64,000 bases of DNA, from contig JADHUV010000005.1 in NCBI GenBank assembly GCA_016784355.1, forward strand, positions 1-64,000. Reading direction: 5' to 3'. Made by a program: the position numbers and the translations under genes. How positions within the stretch are numbered: position 1 is the stretch's first letter; every line of letters begins with the position of its first letter. Below are positions 49,659-59,427 of this stretch, piece after piece. The notes below the pieces were generated by a model. The model saw only the letters and a program-made list of their open reading frames with translations. It was not told the origin of the DNA and searched no databases. This DNA comes from Nitrospira sp. (GTDB lineage: Bacteria; Nitrospirota; Thermodesulfovibrionia; UBA6902).

Positions 49659-49906
49659 TATTCGGAAACAGGTTCTTCGGTTTCTTCAGTCTTCATGGCA
49701 ATATTTCTGTCAGGCACTATCGTAGAGACCGCATGTTTATAGACAAGCTGCTGAGTGCTCTGCTGAAGCATTATCACAAAATTATCAAAGCCTTTAATTG
49801 TACCCTTAATACGCGCGCCATTTACCAGGAAAACAGTTACCGGCACCTTTTCCTTCCGCAGCGTATTGAGAAATACATCCTGCAGTTTTCGGTCCTTGTT
49901 TATCAT
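49658..49906 (-). CDS. hfq: RNA chaperone Hfq
   Basis: The 82-residue protein has the Sm1 motif ([21 protein letters not shown]) and the Sm2 motif ending [11 protein letters not shown], typical of the Hfq hexamer that mediates sRNA-mRNA pairing. The N terminus ([18 protein letters not shown]) supplies the proximal-face residues. Order mutL-miaA-hfq is conserved in many bacteria. Confidence 0.97.
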   Translation of the reverse strand: MINKDRKLQDVFLNTLRKEKVPVTVFLVNGARIKGTIKGFDNFVIMLQQSTQQLVYKHAVSTIVPDRNIAMKTEETEEPVSE

Positions 49907-49950
49907 CTGGTATCTCCTTTATTTTTACAAGCCGCAAGCTGAATCAGTTA

Positions 49951-50928
49951 TTAAGCTAAACCGTAATTATCTAGCATTCTAACATCATTTAATACTTTTT
50001 CAAATATCATTTGAGCATCATCAATACCGGTTATATCAACCCAGTATATATCCGGTTCTTTTTTAAACCATGTAAACTGCCTCTTTGCATACATCTTGGA
50101 GCGCTTCTTTATTATTCGCAATGTCTCATCAAAACTCTCCAGACCATTTATGAATGAGATCATTTCCTTATACCCTATAGCCTGAAGCGCTGTCCTTCCG
50201 GGGTTGCGGGCAAGAAGACTTCTCACCTCCTCCTCAAGACCTTCCTCCACCATCTTCTGAACCCTTTGCTCTATTCGGGGGTATAATTCAGACCTCTCAC
50301 GCGTGAGGCCTATTTTGATAAACTCACATTCAAGAGGAAAAGTTGAGGCCTGTGTACTTTCGGAAAGCCGCTCTCCCTGCTGCATAAGCACCTCAAGGGC
50401 CCTGACAACTTTCTTTGTGTCACCTGGATCCATACTCACTGCAGATACCGGATCAAGTTTAATCAAGCGTTCATGAAGATATCCCCTACCCTGTACTTGC
50501 TCCTCTTTCAGCAGAGCCTCCCGCATCTCCCAATCAGCGGAAGGACCATCAAAAAGGCCCTGTGTCAGCGAGCGGATATACAGACCGGTGCCTCCCACCA
50601 CAAGAGGCACCCTGCCCCTGCCGTGAAGATCTGAAATTATTGCCGAGGCCTTTTCTCTGAATATACCGGCACTGAATAACTGATCAGGCTCAAGGATATC
50701 TATGAGATGATGAGGCACTGCATTGAGTTCTTCAGTTGAGGGCTTTGCCGTGCCTATATTCATACCCCGATAAACAAGCATTGAATCAGCACTAATAATC
50801 TCCGTATCAAGCGCCTGCGCCAGCATAAGAGAACAGGCCGTCTTCCCTACACCGGTAGGCCCCAGCAGTATTATGACTGTTTTCTTCCCTGCCCCCTGAC
50901 CCCTGACCCCTAATCCCTGTCCTTTCAT
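49951..50928 (-). CDS. miaA: tRNA dimethylallyltransferase
   Basis: MiaA transfers dimethylallyl to A37 of tRNAs reading codons that start with U. The 325-residue protein has the P-loop LLGPTGVGKTACSLMLAQ, EIISADSMLVYRGMNIGTAKP, VPHHLIDILEP, LVVGGTGLYIRSL, RALEVLMQQGE and the C-terminal QFTWFKKEPDIYW. The first 15 residues (MKGQGLGVRGQGAGK) are unusual: they are encoded by a GGGGTCA-type tandem repeat. The start overlaps the mutL stop by four bases. Confidence 0.95.
   Translation of the reverse strand: MKGQGLGVRGQGAGKKTVIILLGPTGVGKTACSLMLAQALDTEIISADSMLVYRGMNIGTAKPSTEELNAVPHHLIDILEPDQLFSAGIFREKASAIISDLHGRGRVPLVVGGTGLYIRSLTQGLFDGPSADWEMREALLKEEQVQGRGYLHERLIKLDPVSAVSMDPGDTKKVVRALEVLMQQGERLSESTQASTFPLECEFIKIGLTRERSELYPRIEQRVQKMVEEGLEEEVRSLLARNPGRTALQAIGYKEMISFINGLESFDETLRIIKKRSKMYAKRQFTWFKKEPDIYWVDITGIDDAQMIFEKVLNDVRMLDNYGLA
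50889..50922. repeat. short tandem repeat in the miaA 5' end
   Basis: Units of CCCCTGAC or close variants repeat about four times. On the coding strand they give GGGGTCAGGGGTCAGGGGGC, which supplies the Gly/Gln-rich N terminus of MiaA. Confidence 0.7.
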
Positions 50929-52661
50929 TTTCTTTTAAACATTTTTTTCAGATCATCCATAGACAGCCTGATTCTGGTCGGCCTGCCATGAGGACATTTC
51001 TCAGGTTCATCAGCATTATCAAGATCCTTCATCATTTTTACTATCTCCGATTGAGTAAGCTGCTGACCTCCCCTGACCGATTGGTGACAGGCCAGTCTTG
51101 CAGCAATACTTTTCATAAGGGTATCTTCCGATAACCCGCTTTCAATACCAAGAGACTCTTCCTCAATAATTCCCGCTGCCACGTCCATTAAAAGATCTTT
51201 CATATCCGCTCTGGCAAGTTCCCGCGGCAGGGCTCTTACTAGGATGCTGTTGCCGCCGAAATCTTCTATATCAAGACCAAGTCCGGCAAGCAGATCTTTG
51301 CGCGTGATAAGCAGATTATATTCCTTTACAGGAAGTTCCACCCGTATTGGCAGAAACAGCGGTTCAGGATTAATCTCGGCCTTGATAAGATATTTTTCGT
51401 ACATGATCCTTTCATGAGCGGCATGCTGATCAATAATAATAAGACCCGCCTTATCCGCACTGGCAAGAAAGGCCTCGCCAATATAAAAATATTGTGTAAA
51501 TTCCTCAGAGGGTGCGGAGCTGAAAAAATCTGACTGCACCGTAACTGATGCTTCAAATGCTGATTCTCTCACCTCAGGGGCACTGCCGGGAGGCTGACTA
51601 TATCCGCTGAAACCACCATAAGTTCCGCTAGGCCTGGCAGGACTCTCATCGGTACTACTCGTATCAACCTCTACCCCGGGGTTAAGGGCCTCATATGCGG
51701 CGGCCCGCACAAACCTGTGGATCTCATCCGGACGTTCAAATCTCACCTCAAGCTTCGCTGGATGTACATTCACATCAACATTGTCCGGGGCAACCTCAAT
51801 AAATAAAAAATAGACCGGATGTTTCTCACGCGAAAGCATGCCTGCAAATGCGCTGTACACTGCATGATTTACAGTAGGATTTCTCACAGGGCGACTATTA
51901 ACAAAAATTTTCTGCTGACTGCGTGCCCCCCGTGCCATTTCCGGCCTGGAAATGAAGCCTGAGACCTGAAGTGATTTTGAAGAACGCTCTATCTTGATCA
52001 GTCCCTCTGAGATCTCCCTGCCGTAAAGCTGAGAAATGCGTTCACCTGGATTATCCGTTGCAGGAGCGTTTAAGGTCTCTTTGCCGTTATTGATAAGCGT
52101 AAAGCCGATTAAGGGAAACGCAAGGGCCTTCTGCACTACTGTCTCTATAATGTGAGAAAGCTCTGTGGGATTTGTCTTGAGAAATTTCTTCCTCGCGGGG
52201 GTATTGTAAAATAAATCCCTGATCTCAACAGAGGTGCCCTTTATCGGAGGAGCATCCGAGATAATTTTTCTCTGATCTGCGCCAATCTCTATCATTGTGC
52301 CGCAGCTTGAGTCCTTCTGTGCTGTCAGCATTGTTACCTTGGAAACTGATGCAATGGCTGGAAGCGCCTCTCCGCGGAAGCCCATTGTGTTTATTTCAAA
52401 GAGGTCCTCCTCTGAATCGATCTTACTCGTTGCATGACGTTCAAATGAGAGCAGTGCGTCATCACGGGACATGCCGGAGCCATTATCAGAGACCTTTATT
52501 AATTTTTTTCCGCCATGGAGTATCTCCAGATCTATCCTGGTGGCGCCGGAATCAATGGCATTATCAATAAGTTCACGGACAACTGCAGCCGGGCGTTCTA
52601 TGACCTCGCCGGCAGCAATTTTATTTATAAGAAGATCGGGAAGAACGGATATTATGGACAT
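50925..52661 (-). CDS. mutL: DNA mismatch repair protein MutL
   Basis: The 578-residue protein has the GHKL ATPase signature (IAAGEVIERPAAVVRELIDN, SDNGSGM, FRGEALPAIASVSKV, FYNTPARKKFL) and the C-terminal dimerisation domain (FIGEAFLASADKAGLIIIDQ with HAAHERIMYEK). I do not see the DQHAxxExxxxE endonuclease metal motif in its full form: the window has IDQHAAHERIMYEK, close to it, so nicking activity is uncertain. It acts with MutS. It starts the mutL-miaA-hfq-NUDIX run. Confidence 0.96.
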   Translation of the reverse strand: MSIISVLPDLLINKIAAGEVIERPAAVVRELIDNAIDSGATRIDLEILHGGKKLIKVSDNGSGMSRDDALLSFERHATSKIDSEEDLFEINTMGFRGEALPAIASVSKVTMLTAQKDSSCGTMIEIGADQRKIISDAPPIKGTSVEIRDLFYNTPARKKFLKTNPTELSHIIETVVQKALAFPLIGFTLINNGKETLNAPATDNPGERISQLYGREISEGLIKIERSSKSLQVSGFISRPEMARGARSQQKIFVNSRPVRNPTVNHAVYSAFAGMLSREKHPVYFLFIEVAPDNVDVNVHPAKLEVRFERPDEIHRFVRAAAYEALNPGVEVDTSSTDESPARPSGTYGGFSGYSQPPGSAPEVRESAFEASVTVQSDFFSSAPSEEFTQYFYIGEAFLASADKAGLIIIDQHAAHERIMYEKYLIKAEINPEPLFLPIRVELPVKEYNLLITRKDLLAGLGLDIEDFGGNSILVRALPRELARADMKDLLMDVAAGIIEEESLGIESGLSEDTLMKSIAARLACHQSVRGGQQLTQSEIVKMMKDLDNADEPEKCPHGRPTRIRLSMDDLKKMFKRK

Positions 52662-52746
52662 ACAGAATAATACTAGTAACGGACAGGAAAATCCAGAAAA
52701 CCGCTCACTCGCCGGCTAGTCAGCGAGTGAACAAGTCAATGCATGT

Positions 52747-54213
52747 TTAACCCTTTATTAATTTCTCAAGCATTATAAAAAAACCACCGGTTCGCTTATA
52801 TATCAGATACAGATAGATCTCAACAAAAAACTTATAGTTTCTGTTCTTCCATCTCCACATGGATAAGGCATGCAGTGGTCCAAAGATAATCTTGCTCCAG
52901 AAATTTTTCAAAAACCGGTCATATCTAAACGCCATGAAAGAGTTGATATATATGGCATGAAGAAGCCTCGGATTTTTTATCCAGGGATTTTCCACCTCAT
53001 CATTGGTAAAGTTTTTCCATCCCTCAAGGTGAGTCGGGGGTTTAAACCCGAGCTTAAGGGCCTCAGCGTAAAGCAATGTGCCAGGCAGTGGTACATAAGG
53101 CTGTATGGGCACCTCGGCTCCAGGATGCCGCCTGCGAATCTCATCAGCAAAATCGAGCGTCCTGTTCATCATTTCATCGGTCTCGCCGGGAAGTCCTATC
53201 ATTAAAGAATATAGAGTCGGAATATTACCCTGAGAAATAACCTTTATTCCTTCATCAATCAGGCGCCTGTTCTGCCCCTTTTTAATATACTTAAGTACTT
53301 CATCATCAGGCGACTCAACACCAAAGAATATATATACACAGCCGCTTTCTTCAAACTTTTTCAGAAGTTCAGGAGTAAAGGTATTTATACGCACATTGGC
53401 GATCCATTTAAAATCAATTTCCTTAAGAAGAGGCAGAATCTCTTCCATGGCATCTTTACGACCGGCAAGAAATGTATCGTCATAGAAGGTCATCTTATTA
53501 ACGCCCAAGGCCTTAAGTTTCAACAGTTCGGTTCTCACCTTTTCGATGCTCTTTACCCTGCATACATTTTTATGAAAAAATACGTTATAACAAAAACCGC
53601 ATTTATGGGGACAGCCTCTTGATGACTCATACCCGATATTTTCCAGCGTATCACCCGAGCGCCTTACATACTCCAGCAGAATATCCTTACCCTTACCGTC
53701 ATAGGGAAAGGGAAGATCTTCTATATCGAGAAAATCCCTGTCAGGATTAAGTATATTTCTTCCCTTAGACTTCCATCCCAGTCCCGCAATATCAGAATAC
53801 TCGTCTCTGCCCTGCTGCATGGCCTGCACAAGTTCCAGAAGGGTCTGTTCTCCTTCGCCCTTCACAACAAAATCCACCAGATCCGACTCAAGCGTCTGTC
53901 CGGCCATCATGGAAGGATGAGTCCCACCCCAGACAAGGGGCATCGATGAATCCATTTTTCTGACAAGCTTGGCCAGGGTAAGGGTATTTTTAATCTGAAA
54001 ACAAGTCATGGTGGAAAGCCCGATCATTAAGGGCTTTCTGCGGACCAGTTCCTTAAACCGTTCTATCTTGTGAATCCTTGCATCAAAATACTCGACCTCC
54101 ATGCCGTGCTTCTCAAGGTATGAGCCTACAGACAGTATGGCCAGCGGGGTCCAGGCATGATAGGGAAAAGGGCTTGCATTGGCATAAGCCAGAACGATCA
54201 GATTTTTATTCAT
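52747..54213 (-). CDS. B12-binding-domain radical SAM protein
   Basis: The 488-residue protein has an N-terminal cobalamin-binding-like fold (LAILSVGSYLEKHGMEVEYF, VWGGTHPSMMAGQTL, VVKGEGEQTLLELV) and a radical SAM domain with the cluster motif CPHKCGFC in YESSRGCPHKCGFCYN, followed by YDDTFLAGRKDAM and FGVESPDDEVLKYIKKG. Related enzymes include methylases and the hopanoid, carotenoid and lipid tailoring group. The substrate is not inferable; an adjacent glycosyltransferase hints at envelope or secondary-metabolite chemistry. Confidence 0.9.
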   Translation of the reverse strand: MNKNLIVLAYANASPFPYHAWTPLAILSVGSYLEKHGMEVEYFDARIHKIERFKELVRRKPLMIGLSTMTCFQIKNTLTLAKLVRKMDSSMPLVWGGTHPSMMAGQTLESDLVDFVVKGEGEQTLLELVQAMQQGRDEYSDIAGLGWKSKGRNILNPDRDFLDIEDLPFPYDGKGKDILLEYVRRSGDTLENIGYESSRGCPHKCGFCYNVFFHKNVCRVKSIEKVRTELLKLKALGVNKMTFYDDTFLAGRKDAMEEILPLLKEIDFKWIANVRINTFTPELLKKFEESGCVYIFFGVESPDDEVLKYIKKGQNRRLIDEGIKVISQGNIPTLYSLMIGLPGETDEMMNRTLDFADEIRRRHPGAEVPIQPYVPLPGTLLYAEALKLGFKPPTHLEGWKNFTNDEVENPWIKNPRLLHAIYINSFMAFRYDRFLKNFWSKIIFGPLHALSMWRWKNRNYKFFVEIYLYLIYKRTGGFFIMLEKLIKG

Positions 54214-54217
54214 ATTA

Positions 54218-55195
54218 TTAACCCTGAGTTTTCTTTTTTGAAAACGGATAAGTTATAAGTCCATATGCCGCAGACAGCATTATCTCAACACCAAGAAAAT
54301 AGTTAAGGCCAAGCGACTTCAGGGCAAACAATAACCCTGCTTCTTTACGCATAAAGTTCCACCAGTGAAGATTGGAAAAAACATAAACAGCCAGCAGCAC
54401 CCAGAAAAGCGGCTTTGCAAAAGCAAACGCCGGCGAAATCAATAGCGAAAAGAAACTGAAAAAAGCGCACATGGCAGCGATGCCATTACTTGGAGAAGTA
54501 GGGCCTGCATTGTCCAGCTGTTTTTCCCTGAAAAAAAGATACAGCCACATGACCGTCCTGCTAAAATATATTTTTATCGCCCTCTCAAAATCCGCAAACT
54601 CATGCTTTACCATCATTTTTGGATTCAATATGATACTGCTGACCTTATTGATACGCCGCGCCAGTTCAAAATCTTCCACATCAGCGCCCTTATACAGTTC
54701 ATCATAGCCGCCGACCCTCTGAAAGAGTTCTTTTTTAATAGCACCGCACCTTGGGGCAAATACGCTTACCTTTTTATACTGCTGGCCAATGAGATGTATA
54801 TATTCGAACATGGCCATATATCTCGGCACAAAGCCTGGATTTAATGCCTCAGTAGAGCATATACCTATTACACACTCCTCATCCGGCTTTTCCTTAAAGT
54901 AGTTTTCAACTTCCTGAATACTCCCATCCAGCAGTTCTGTATCAGAGTCAAGAAAGAAAATGATATCGCCCTTTGCCTCGGAAACACCCCTGTTACGGGA
55001 TATCGAGGGGCCTCCGTTTTGTTCCATAACAATTACACGTGTGGGATATTTACTGACAAGTTCCACTGTATTATCCGTAGAGCAGTCATCAACTATTATG
55101 ACTTCCATGTCCTTGACGGCCTGTTTGAAAATTGATTCCATAAGGACAGGCATGAACCTTGCGGAGTTGTATGTTGGGATGACAATGGAAATCAT
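54218..55195 (-). CDS. family-2 glycosyltransferase with C-terminal membrane anchor
   Basis: The 325-residue protein begins with a GT-A fold: ISIVIPTYNSARFMPVLMES, VIIVDDCSTDNTVELV, NGGPSISRNRGVSEAKGDII and the DSD metal site in FFLDSDTELLD. Later come GAIKKELFQRVGGYDEL and GADVEDFELARRI. Two hydrophobic stretches near the C terminus anchor it. The acceptor is unknown. It ends four bases before the start of the radical SAM gene, so they are an operon. Confidence 0.93.
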   Translation of the reverse strand: MISIVIPTYNSARFMPVLMESIFKQAVKDMEVIIVDDCSTDNTVELVSKYPTRVIVMEQNGGPSISRNRGVSEAKGDIIFFLDSDTELLDGSIQEVENYFKEKPDEECVIGICSTEALNPGFVPRYMAMFEYIHLIGQQYKKVSVFAPRCGAIKKELFQRVGGYDELYKGADVEDFELARRINKVSSIILNPKMMVKHEFADFERAIKIYFSRTVMWLYLFFREKQLDNAGPTSPSNGIAAMCAFFSFFSLLISPAFAFAKPLFWVLLAVYVFSNLHWWNFMRKEAGLLFALKSLGLNYFLGVEIMLSAAYGLITYPFSKKKTQG

Positions 55196-55254
55196 ATCTT
55201 TGAATTATAGATATTAAATGGCTACAAAATCAAATAAGCTGCTACTATATCGCT

Positions 55255-57945
55255 CTACAGACAATCTTTCAGATACCATCCCGTCAATGATTCCTTTGTC
55301 TTTGAGACCGCTTCGGGAGTTCCCTCAGCCATTAAGCACCCGCCCTTCTCCCCTCCTCCCGGGCCGATATCAATCACATAATCACAGCATTTAATAACAT
55401 CCAGATTATGCTCAACCAGCAACACAGTATTGCCGCTGTCAACAAGATCGTTAAGTACAGCAAGCAACTGTTTCACATCGTGCACATGAAGTCCTACTGT
55501 GGGCTCATCCAGAATGTAGAGGTAATCCTTTCTATTCAGCACACCCAGCTCAGCGCAGATTTTCAACCTTTGAGACTCCCCCCCTGACAAGGTAGTGGCA
55601 GACTGCCCCAACCGCAAATATCCAAGCCCTACAGAAGACATAAGCTGAAACTTATTTACCAGTTGTGCGGTCCGGCTGAAAAAGAGAATCGCCTCATCAA
55701 TAGTCATCTCCAGCACCTCATGAATATTCCTGCCGTTATACTCCACCCCGAGTACTGCTGCCTTGTATCTCTTACCGCCGCACTCTTCACACTTTACGTA
55801 CAGATCCTCAAAAAAATACATCTCCAGCATCTGCGAGCCGGAACCGCTGCAGGCCTCGCATCTGCCGCCCTCGGTATTAAAGGAAAAATGTCCGGCACTA
55901 TAGCCTGAAAGTTTAGCCTGCGGCTGGGCGGCAAAGAGTTTCCTTATATGGTCGAATACCTTCACATAGGTAACAGGATTTGAGCGGGGACTCTTGCCGA
56001 TAGGCTGCTGATCGATTATTTTTACGCCCTTCAGATGAGAAAAGCCTTCTATCTTTCGGTACGGCCCCGGGACCTCAAACTCTGTCTTAAAGAACATGGC
56101 CAGAGATCTGTATATCGTATCTTTGACCAACGTGCTTTTTCCCGAGCCGGATAAACCTGTCACGCAGGCCAGAGTTCCAAGAGGAACCTCCATATCAATG
56201 TCTTTCAGGTTATTGCCGCAGGCCCCCCTGACCTTCAGCGCATTACCACTGCCCTTTCTGCGTATGGGGGGGACGGGTATAAACTCCGCACCGCGCAGAT
56301 AACGGGATGTCAGGGTATCCTTCAAAAGGAAATCCTCACGGGGTCCGGAAAACACAAGCCCGCCTCCTCCACTGCCGCCGCCGGGACCAAGCTCGACAAT
56401 CCAGTCCGCAGTATCCATGATCTTTTTATCATGTTCAACAATGATTATGGTATTACCAAGCGCTGTCAGTTCCGCCAATATTTCAGATATCCTGTGCACA
56501 TCAGATGGATGAAGACCAACCGTGGGTTCATCAAGCACATACATCGTTCCGGTCAGCCTTGAGGAAAGCTGACTGGCAAGATTAATCCTCTGGGCCTCAC
56601 CCCCCGACAAGGTCCTGGCCTCACGATTAAGCGATAAATAATCCAGCCCGACACGGGTAAGGAAATTCAGTTTCAGCTCAATCTGCCGAAGGATCTCTGT
56701 AGATATCTCGCGCTCATGATCCGTCAAATTCAAGGCACTGAAAAATTCAGCTAAACGCAGGACCGCCATATCACACATAGCGGAGATGTTCAGCCCGCCA
56801 ATGGTAAAGGCAAGCGCCTCAGGATTCAGCCTGCTTCCTTTGCAATGAGTGCAGAGCACTGCCTTTCTGTACCTGCTTAAAAATACCCTCACATGAAGCT
56901 TGTATTTCTTCCCCTCAAGTTCACTGAAAAAATCATCAATACCGTAAAAATGATCCGTCCCCTTGAAAAGGAGTTTTTTTGTCTCTTCGGACAAATCCCT
57001 GTACGGGGTATTTATATCTATACCGTATTTACCGGCGGCCTTTGCAAACTGTTTGTACCACCACTTACTCGAGGGTTTATCCCACGGATCAATAGCCCCC
57101 TGTTTCAAGGTAAGATCTTTGTCAGGAACTATTAAGTCCTCTGTATATTCCAGCATATTGCCAAACCCCTTGCACCCCGGACAGGCGCCAAGCGGATGGT
57201 TAAAAGAAAACAGGAGCGGCTGCGGCTTTGCAATACTGGTTCCGCATTCATCACACAAAAGAGAAGACTGAAAAGAAAGCACCTGATTATCTTCCCCGCC
57301 CCTTACTATCTCTACTCGGAGACTGCCATGCCCATAGTCCCAGGCGGTCTCAACAGAATCAGATATACGCGAGTCATCCTTTATCACAAGCCTGTCCAGT
57401 ATGACCTCCCTGCTGCCGTCTGCCTTCTCCCGAAGCCTTTGGAAACCCCTTTTTTGCAGCTCCTCCGGGGACTGTTCAGTATCAAATATGATCATCGCCT
57501 TTTCACCCGCATACTTCTCGACAAGTTCCCTGACCGTAGAAGATGGGGTCCAGGACCTCAGTTCACGGGAACATTCTGTACAATGAGGGCGGCCGATACT
57601 TGCAAATAATAATCTCAGATAATCATACAGCTCTGTCGAGGTACCTACCGTAGAACGTGAGGTCTTCACCGGATTTTTCTGCTCAATGGCTATTGCGGGC
57701 CTGATATTGCGAATGGAATCCACCTCAGGCCGGTCAAGCTTTTCCAGAAACATGCGGGCATAGGTAGAGAGGGACTCGATAAATCTCCACTGACCTTCGG
57801 CAAAAATTGTATCAAAGGCCAGGGATGACTTCCCGGAGCCAGAGACTCCGGTTACTACGATAAACTTGTTATGGGGAAGCTTAAGGCTCAGGTTTTTCAG
57901 GTTGTTCTGCCTGGCACCTTCTATTATTAGTTTTCTGGCGGACAT
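55255..57945 (-). CDS. uvrA: excinuclease ABC subunit A (UvrA family, divergent paralogue type)
   Basis: The 896-residue protein has two ABC modules: [20 protein letters not shown] with [15 protein letters not shown], and [16 protein letters not shown] with [15 protein letters not shown], plus zinc-binding pairs ([38 protein letters not shown]). It lacks exact matches to the most canonical UvrA stretches: it reads [20 protein letters not shown] rather than the usual QKTTSRNPRSTVGTVTEIY, and it is some 40 residues shorter. It recognises bulky DNA damage with UvrB or could be a second UvrA-like copy. Confidence 0.9.
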   Translation of the reverse strand: MSARKLIIEGARQNNLKNLSLKLPHNKFIVVTGVSGSGKSSLAFDTIFAEGQWRFIESLSTYARMFLEKLDRPEVDSIRNIRPAIAIEQKNPVKTSRSTVGTSTELYDYLRLLFASIGRPHCTECSRELRSWTPSSTVRELVEKYAGEKAMIIFDTEQSPEELQKRGFQRLREKADGSREVILDRLVIKDDSRISDSVETAWDYGHGSLRVEIVRGGEDNQVLSFQSSLLCDECGTSIAKPQPLLFSFNHPLGACPGCKGFGNMLEYTEDLIVPDKDLTLKQGAIDPWDKPSSKWWYKQFAKAAGKYGIDINTPYRDLSEETKKLLFKGTDHFYGIDDFFSELEGKKYKLHVRVFLSRYRKAVLCTHCKGSRLNPEALAFTIGGLNISAMCDMAVLRLAEFFSALNLTDHEREISTEILRQIELKLNFLTRVGLDYLSLNREARTLSGGEAQRINLASQLSSRLTGTMYVLDEPTVGLHPSDVHRISEILAELTALGNTIIIVEHDKKIMDTADWIVELGPGGGSGGGGLVFSGPREDFLLKDTLTSRYLRGAEFIPVPPIRRKGSGNALKVRGACGNNLKDIDMEVPLGTLACVTGLSGSGKSTLVKDTIYRSLAMFFKTEFEVPGPYRKIEGFSHLKGVKIIDQQPIGKSPRSNPVTYVKVFDHIRKLFAAQPQAKLSGYSAGHFSFNTEGGRCEACSGSGSQMLEMYFFEDLYVKCEECGGKRYKAAVLGVEYNGRNIHEVLEMTIDEAILFFSRTAQLVNKFQLMSSVGLGYLRLGQSATTLSGGESQRLKICAELGVLNRKDYLYILDEPTVGLHVHDVKQLLAVLNDLVDSGNTVLLVEHNLDVIKCCDYVIDIGPGGGEKGGCLMAEGTPEAVSKTKESLTGWYLKDCL

Positions 57946-58026
57946 CCGGATATTTTAGCATTTCATTCAATGAAAACTATCCCGTACCAGCCGGGGTGAT
58001 TATAAACTTAATTACTTTAATGAAAA

Positions 58027-58043
58027 TGTCGGATTTACTGACA
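58027..58043. promoter_or_regulatory. candidate activator site 1 (17-bp dyad)
   Basis: TGTCGG-ATTTA-CTGACA is an imperfect inverted repeat with six-base arms, one mismatch and a five-base centre. It lies about 165 bases before the candidate sigma-54 -24 box, within the range of enhancer sites. Confidence 0.35.
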
Positions 58044-58123
58044 CACTACTTCAGGATACCGCCTACTGTAACCTATTAATTATAAAAGATAAATAATTAA
58101 CAGCACAGTTTCAACTCCACACA

Positions 58124-58140
58124 TGTAAAGTACACCTACA
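58124..58140. promoter_or_regulatory. candidate activator site 2 (17-bp dyad)
   Basis: TGTAAA-GTACA-CCTACA has the same length and arm layout as the site at 58027, with outer arms TGTA/TACA paired. It lies about 69 bases before the -24 box. Confidence 0.3.
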
Positions 58141-58192
58141 CTTTGTTTAATTGCAGACATCATAATTTCATTAAAAAACAGCTACTTACAAC

Positions 58193-58209
58193 TTAGCATG
58201 ATTCTTGCA
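58193..58209 (+). promoter_or_regulatory. sigma-54-like -24/-12 promoter of the PEP-CTERM gene
   Basis: TTAGCATGATTCTTGCA matches the consensus TTGGCACG-N4-TTGCA at the same length, with a perfect -12 TTGCA and a -24 that keeps one of the two guanines. The start would lie near 58221, 44 bases before the ATG. PEP-CTERM systems are often linked to the sigma-54 regulator PrsR, which supports the reading. Confidence 0.5.
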
Positions 58210-58264
58210 ATAAACTATAATGATATTTTCATGAAGAACTTATCATTAAAAAGGCAGGATATAA

Positions 58265-58924
58265 ATGAATAAATTACTTGCGGCTCTATCTATTTCAGTA
58301 CTATTACTTGTCGGAACTGTCTCGCATTCCAAAGCATTTATCCTGAACGGAGACTTTTCATCCGGTCTGACAGGATGGACAATCATTAACAATGTTACAG
58401 AAACCTCTGGAGAAGCAATACTCAATGACAGCAATGGTATCACCGCCCTCTATCAGGGAGCGGCACTTGCAGCAGGGAATTATACAATTGAGTTCGATTT
58501 TCTAAACCAGATGTCATCCAGCTCCTTAGTCCACCCGTTCACCTTTTTCGATACCTTTTTTGCATCACTTTACTATATAAATGATATAAACACTTTCAAT
58601 CTGACGACCCTTACTTTTGACGGAGAGGCCGCATTGTTTGATATGGATCACACTGGAAACTTCAATGTAAACGGAACTATAACCGCAAGTAGCAAGGGCG
58701 GAAGCTGGGAACATTTTTCAACGTCCTTTGTGAATAATTTCAATTATGCAATACCGACTTTTGAACTCTTTGAGATCAACTTTGCTAATGGAGACAGCTC
58801 GCTGAATATTGATAATGTCGAGATCGCTGCAAATGTCGCTCCGATCCCTGAACCTTCGACACTGCTGCTGACCGCAGGTGGAATTATCGGGTTTACTTAT
58901 TTGCGCAGACGTTTAAAAGCCTAA
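58265..58924 (+). CDS. PEP-CTERM sorted exported protein
   Basis: The 219-residue protein has a signal peptide (LLAALSISVLLLVGTVSHSK), a beta-rich extracytoplasmic body starting FILNGDFSSGLTGWTIINN, and a C-terminal sorting tail: PIPEPSTLLLTAGGIIGFTY followed by LRRRLKA. The PEP motif, membrane helix and basic end are the exosortase substrate signal, so this genome should encode EpsH/XrtA. The body resembles carbohydrate-binding-like domains found in many PEP-CTERM proteins; function is unknown. AGGCAGGA precedes the ATG. Confidence 0.95.
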   Translation: MNKLLAALSISVLLLVGTVSHSKAFILNGDFSSGLTGWTIINNVTETSGEAILNDSNGITALYQGAALAAGNYTIEFDFLNQMSSSSLVHPFTFFDTFFASLYYINDINTFNLTTLTFDGEAALFDMDHTGNFNVNGTITASSKGGSWEHFSTSFVNNFNYAIPTFELFEINFANGDSSLNIDNVEIAANVAPIPEPSTLLLTAGGIIGFTYLRRRLKA

Positions 58925-58954
58925 TCGTTTCTGCTTTTTACTGCATAAATTTTT

Positions 58955-59077
58955 AGAAGAATTGCACAGGCCTTTTATGGTGGCGTTACTGAGGATATTG
59001 AAAAATAGATCCACACTATTCTTGATGCACGGCTCGCAGATATTGTTCAAAAATTCATGAGTTTATACTGCACGTAA
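58955..59077 (+). pseudogene. ADP-ribosylglycohydrolase C-terminal fragment
   Basis: After a stop at 58946 the plus strand reads RRIAQAFYGGVTEDIEK, an in-frame TAG (59006), then IHTILDARLADIVQKF, ending at TAA 59075-59077. IAQAFYGG-x-x-E-x-I and LDxRLxxIVxxF are the closing helices of ADP-ribosylglycohydrolases (DraG family). There is no start codon and no catalytic part, so it is a remnant. The N-terminal part of the same family lies downstream at 60339. Confidence 0.75.
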
Positions 59078-59108
59078 GGACTTAGCATCCTCATGCTTCT
59101 GACAAATC

Positions 59109-59257
59109 CCCCTATCATCTACAAGCGCTTCATTAGCAGTCTGTGTCTTTGATTTATCCTCCTAAACACACTCCTGTTCTTTTATCAGACAGATTCAAAG
59201 ACATGCGCATATACTCACCTATATATGTTTTCACTAGATTGCATTATTCTATGCCTG
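59109..59257 (-). pseudogene. decayed second copy of the vapB antitoxin and its upstream region
   Basis: On the minus strand a degenerate ATGCGC start at 59210 is followed by sequence aligned to the vapB at 61173-61418 (similar NLSD, KR-x-x, AAATCAAAGAC-CAG and GAAGCGCTT stretches), with a six-base deletion, frameshifts and stops. Similarity continues upstream of the start for about 45 bases, including the ATATGCCTG-type sequence. It has no toxin partner. Confidence 0.7.
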
Positions 59258-59427
59258 CCTACATTAAAATTGCACACAATATACCATAGACACTGATAAT
59301 ATATACATATGAAAACAGCATCCATGAAATCATACTAATATGTCTTGCACTGGATATTCAGGCCGTACAGCTATATAAACGCTATACTTCTTCCTCAACG
59401 GATAATCTACAGAAATTCTGGTTTGAT

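Larger units (their letters stand above)
57946..58264. other. upstream region of the PEP-CTERM gene
   Basis: The 319 bases hold no gene. They contain a sigma-54-like promoter and two 17-base dyads with similar geometry, listed separately. Confidence 0.55.
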
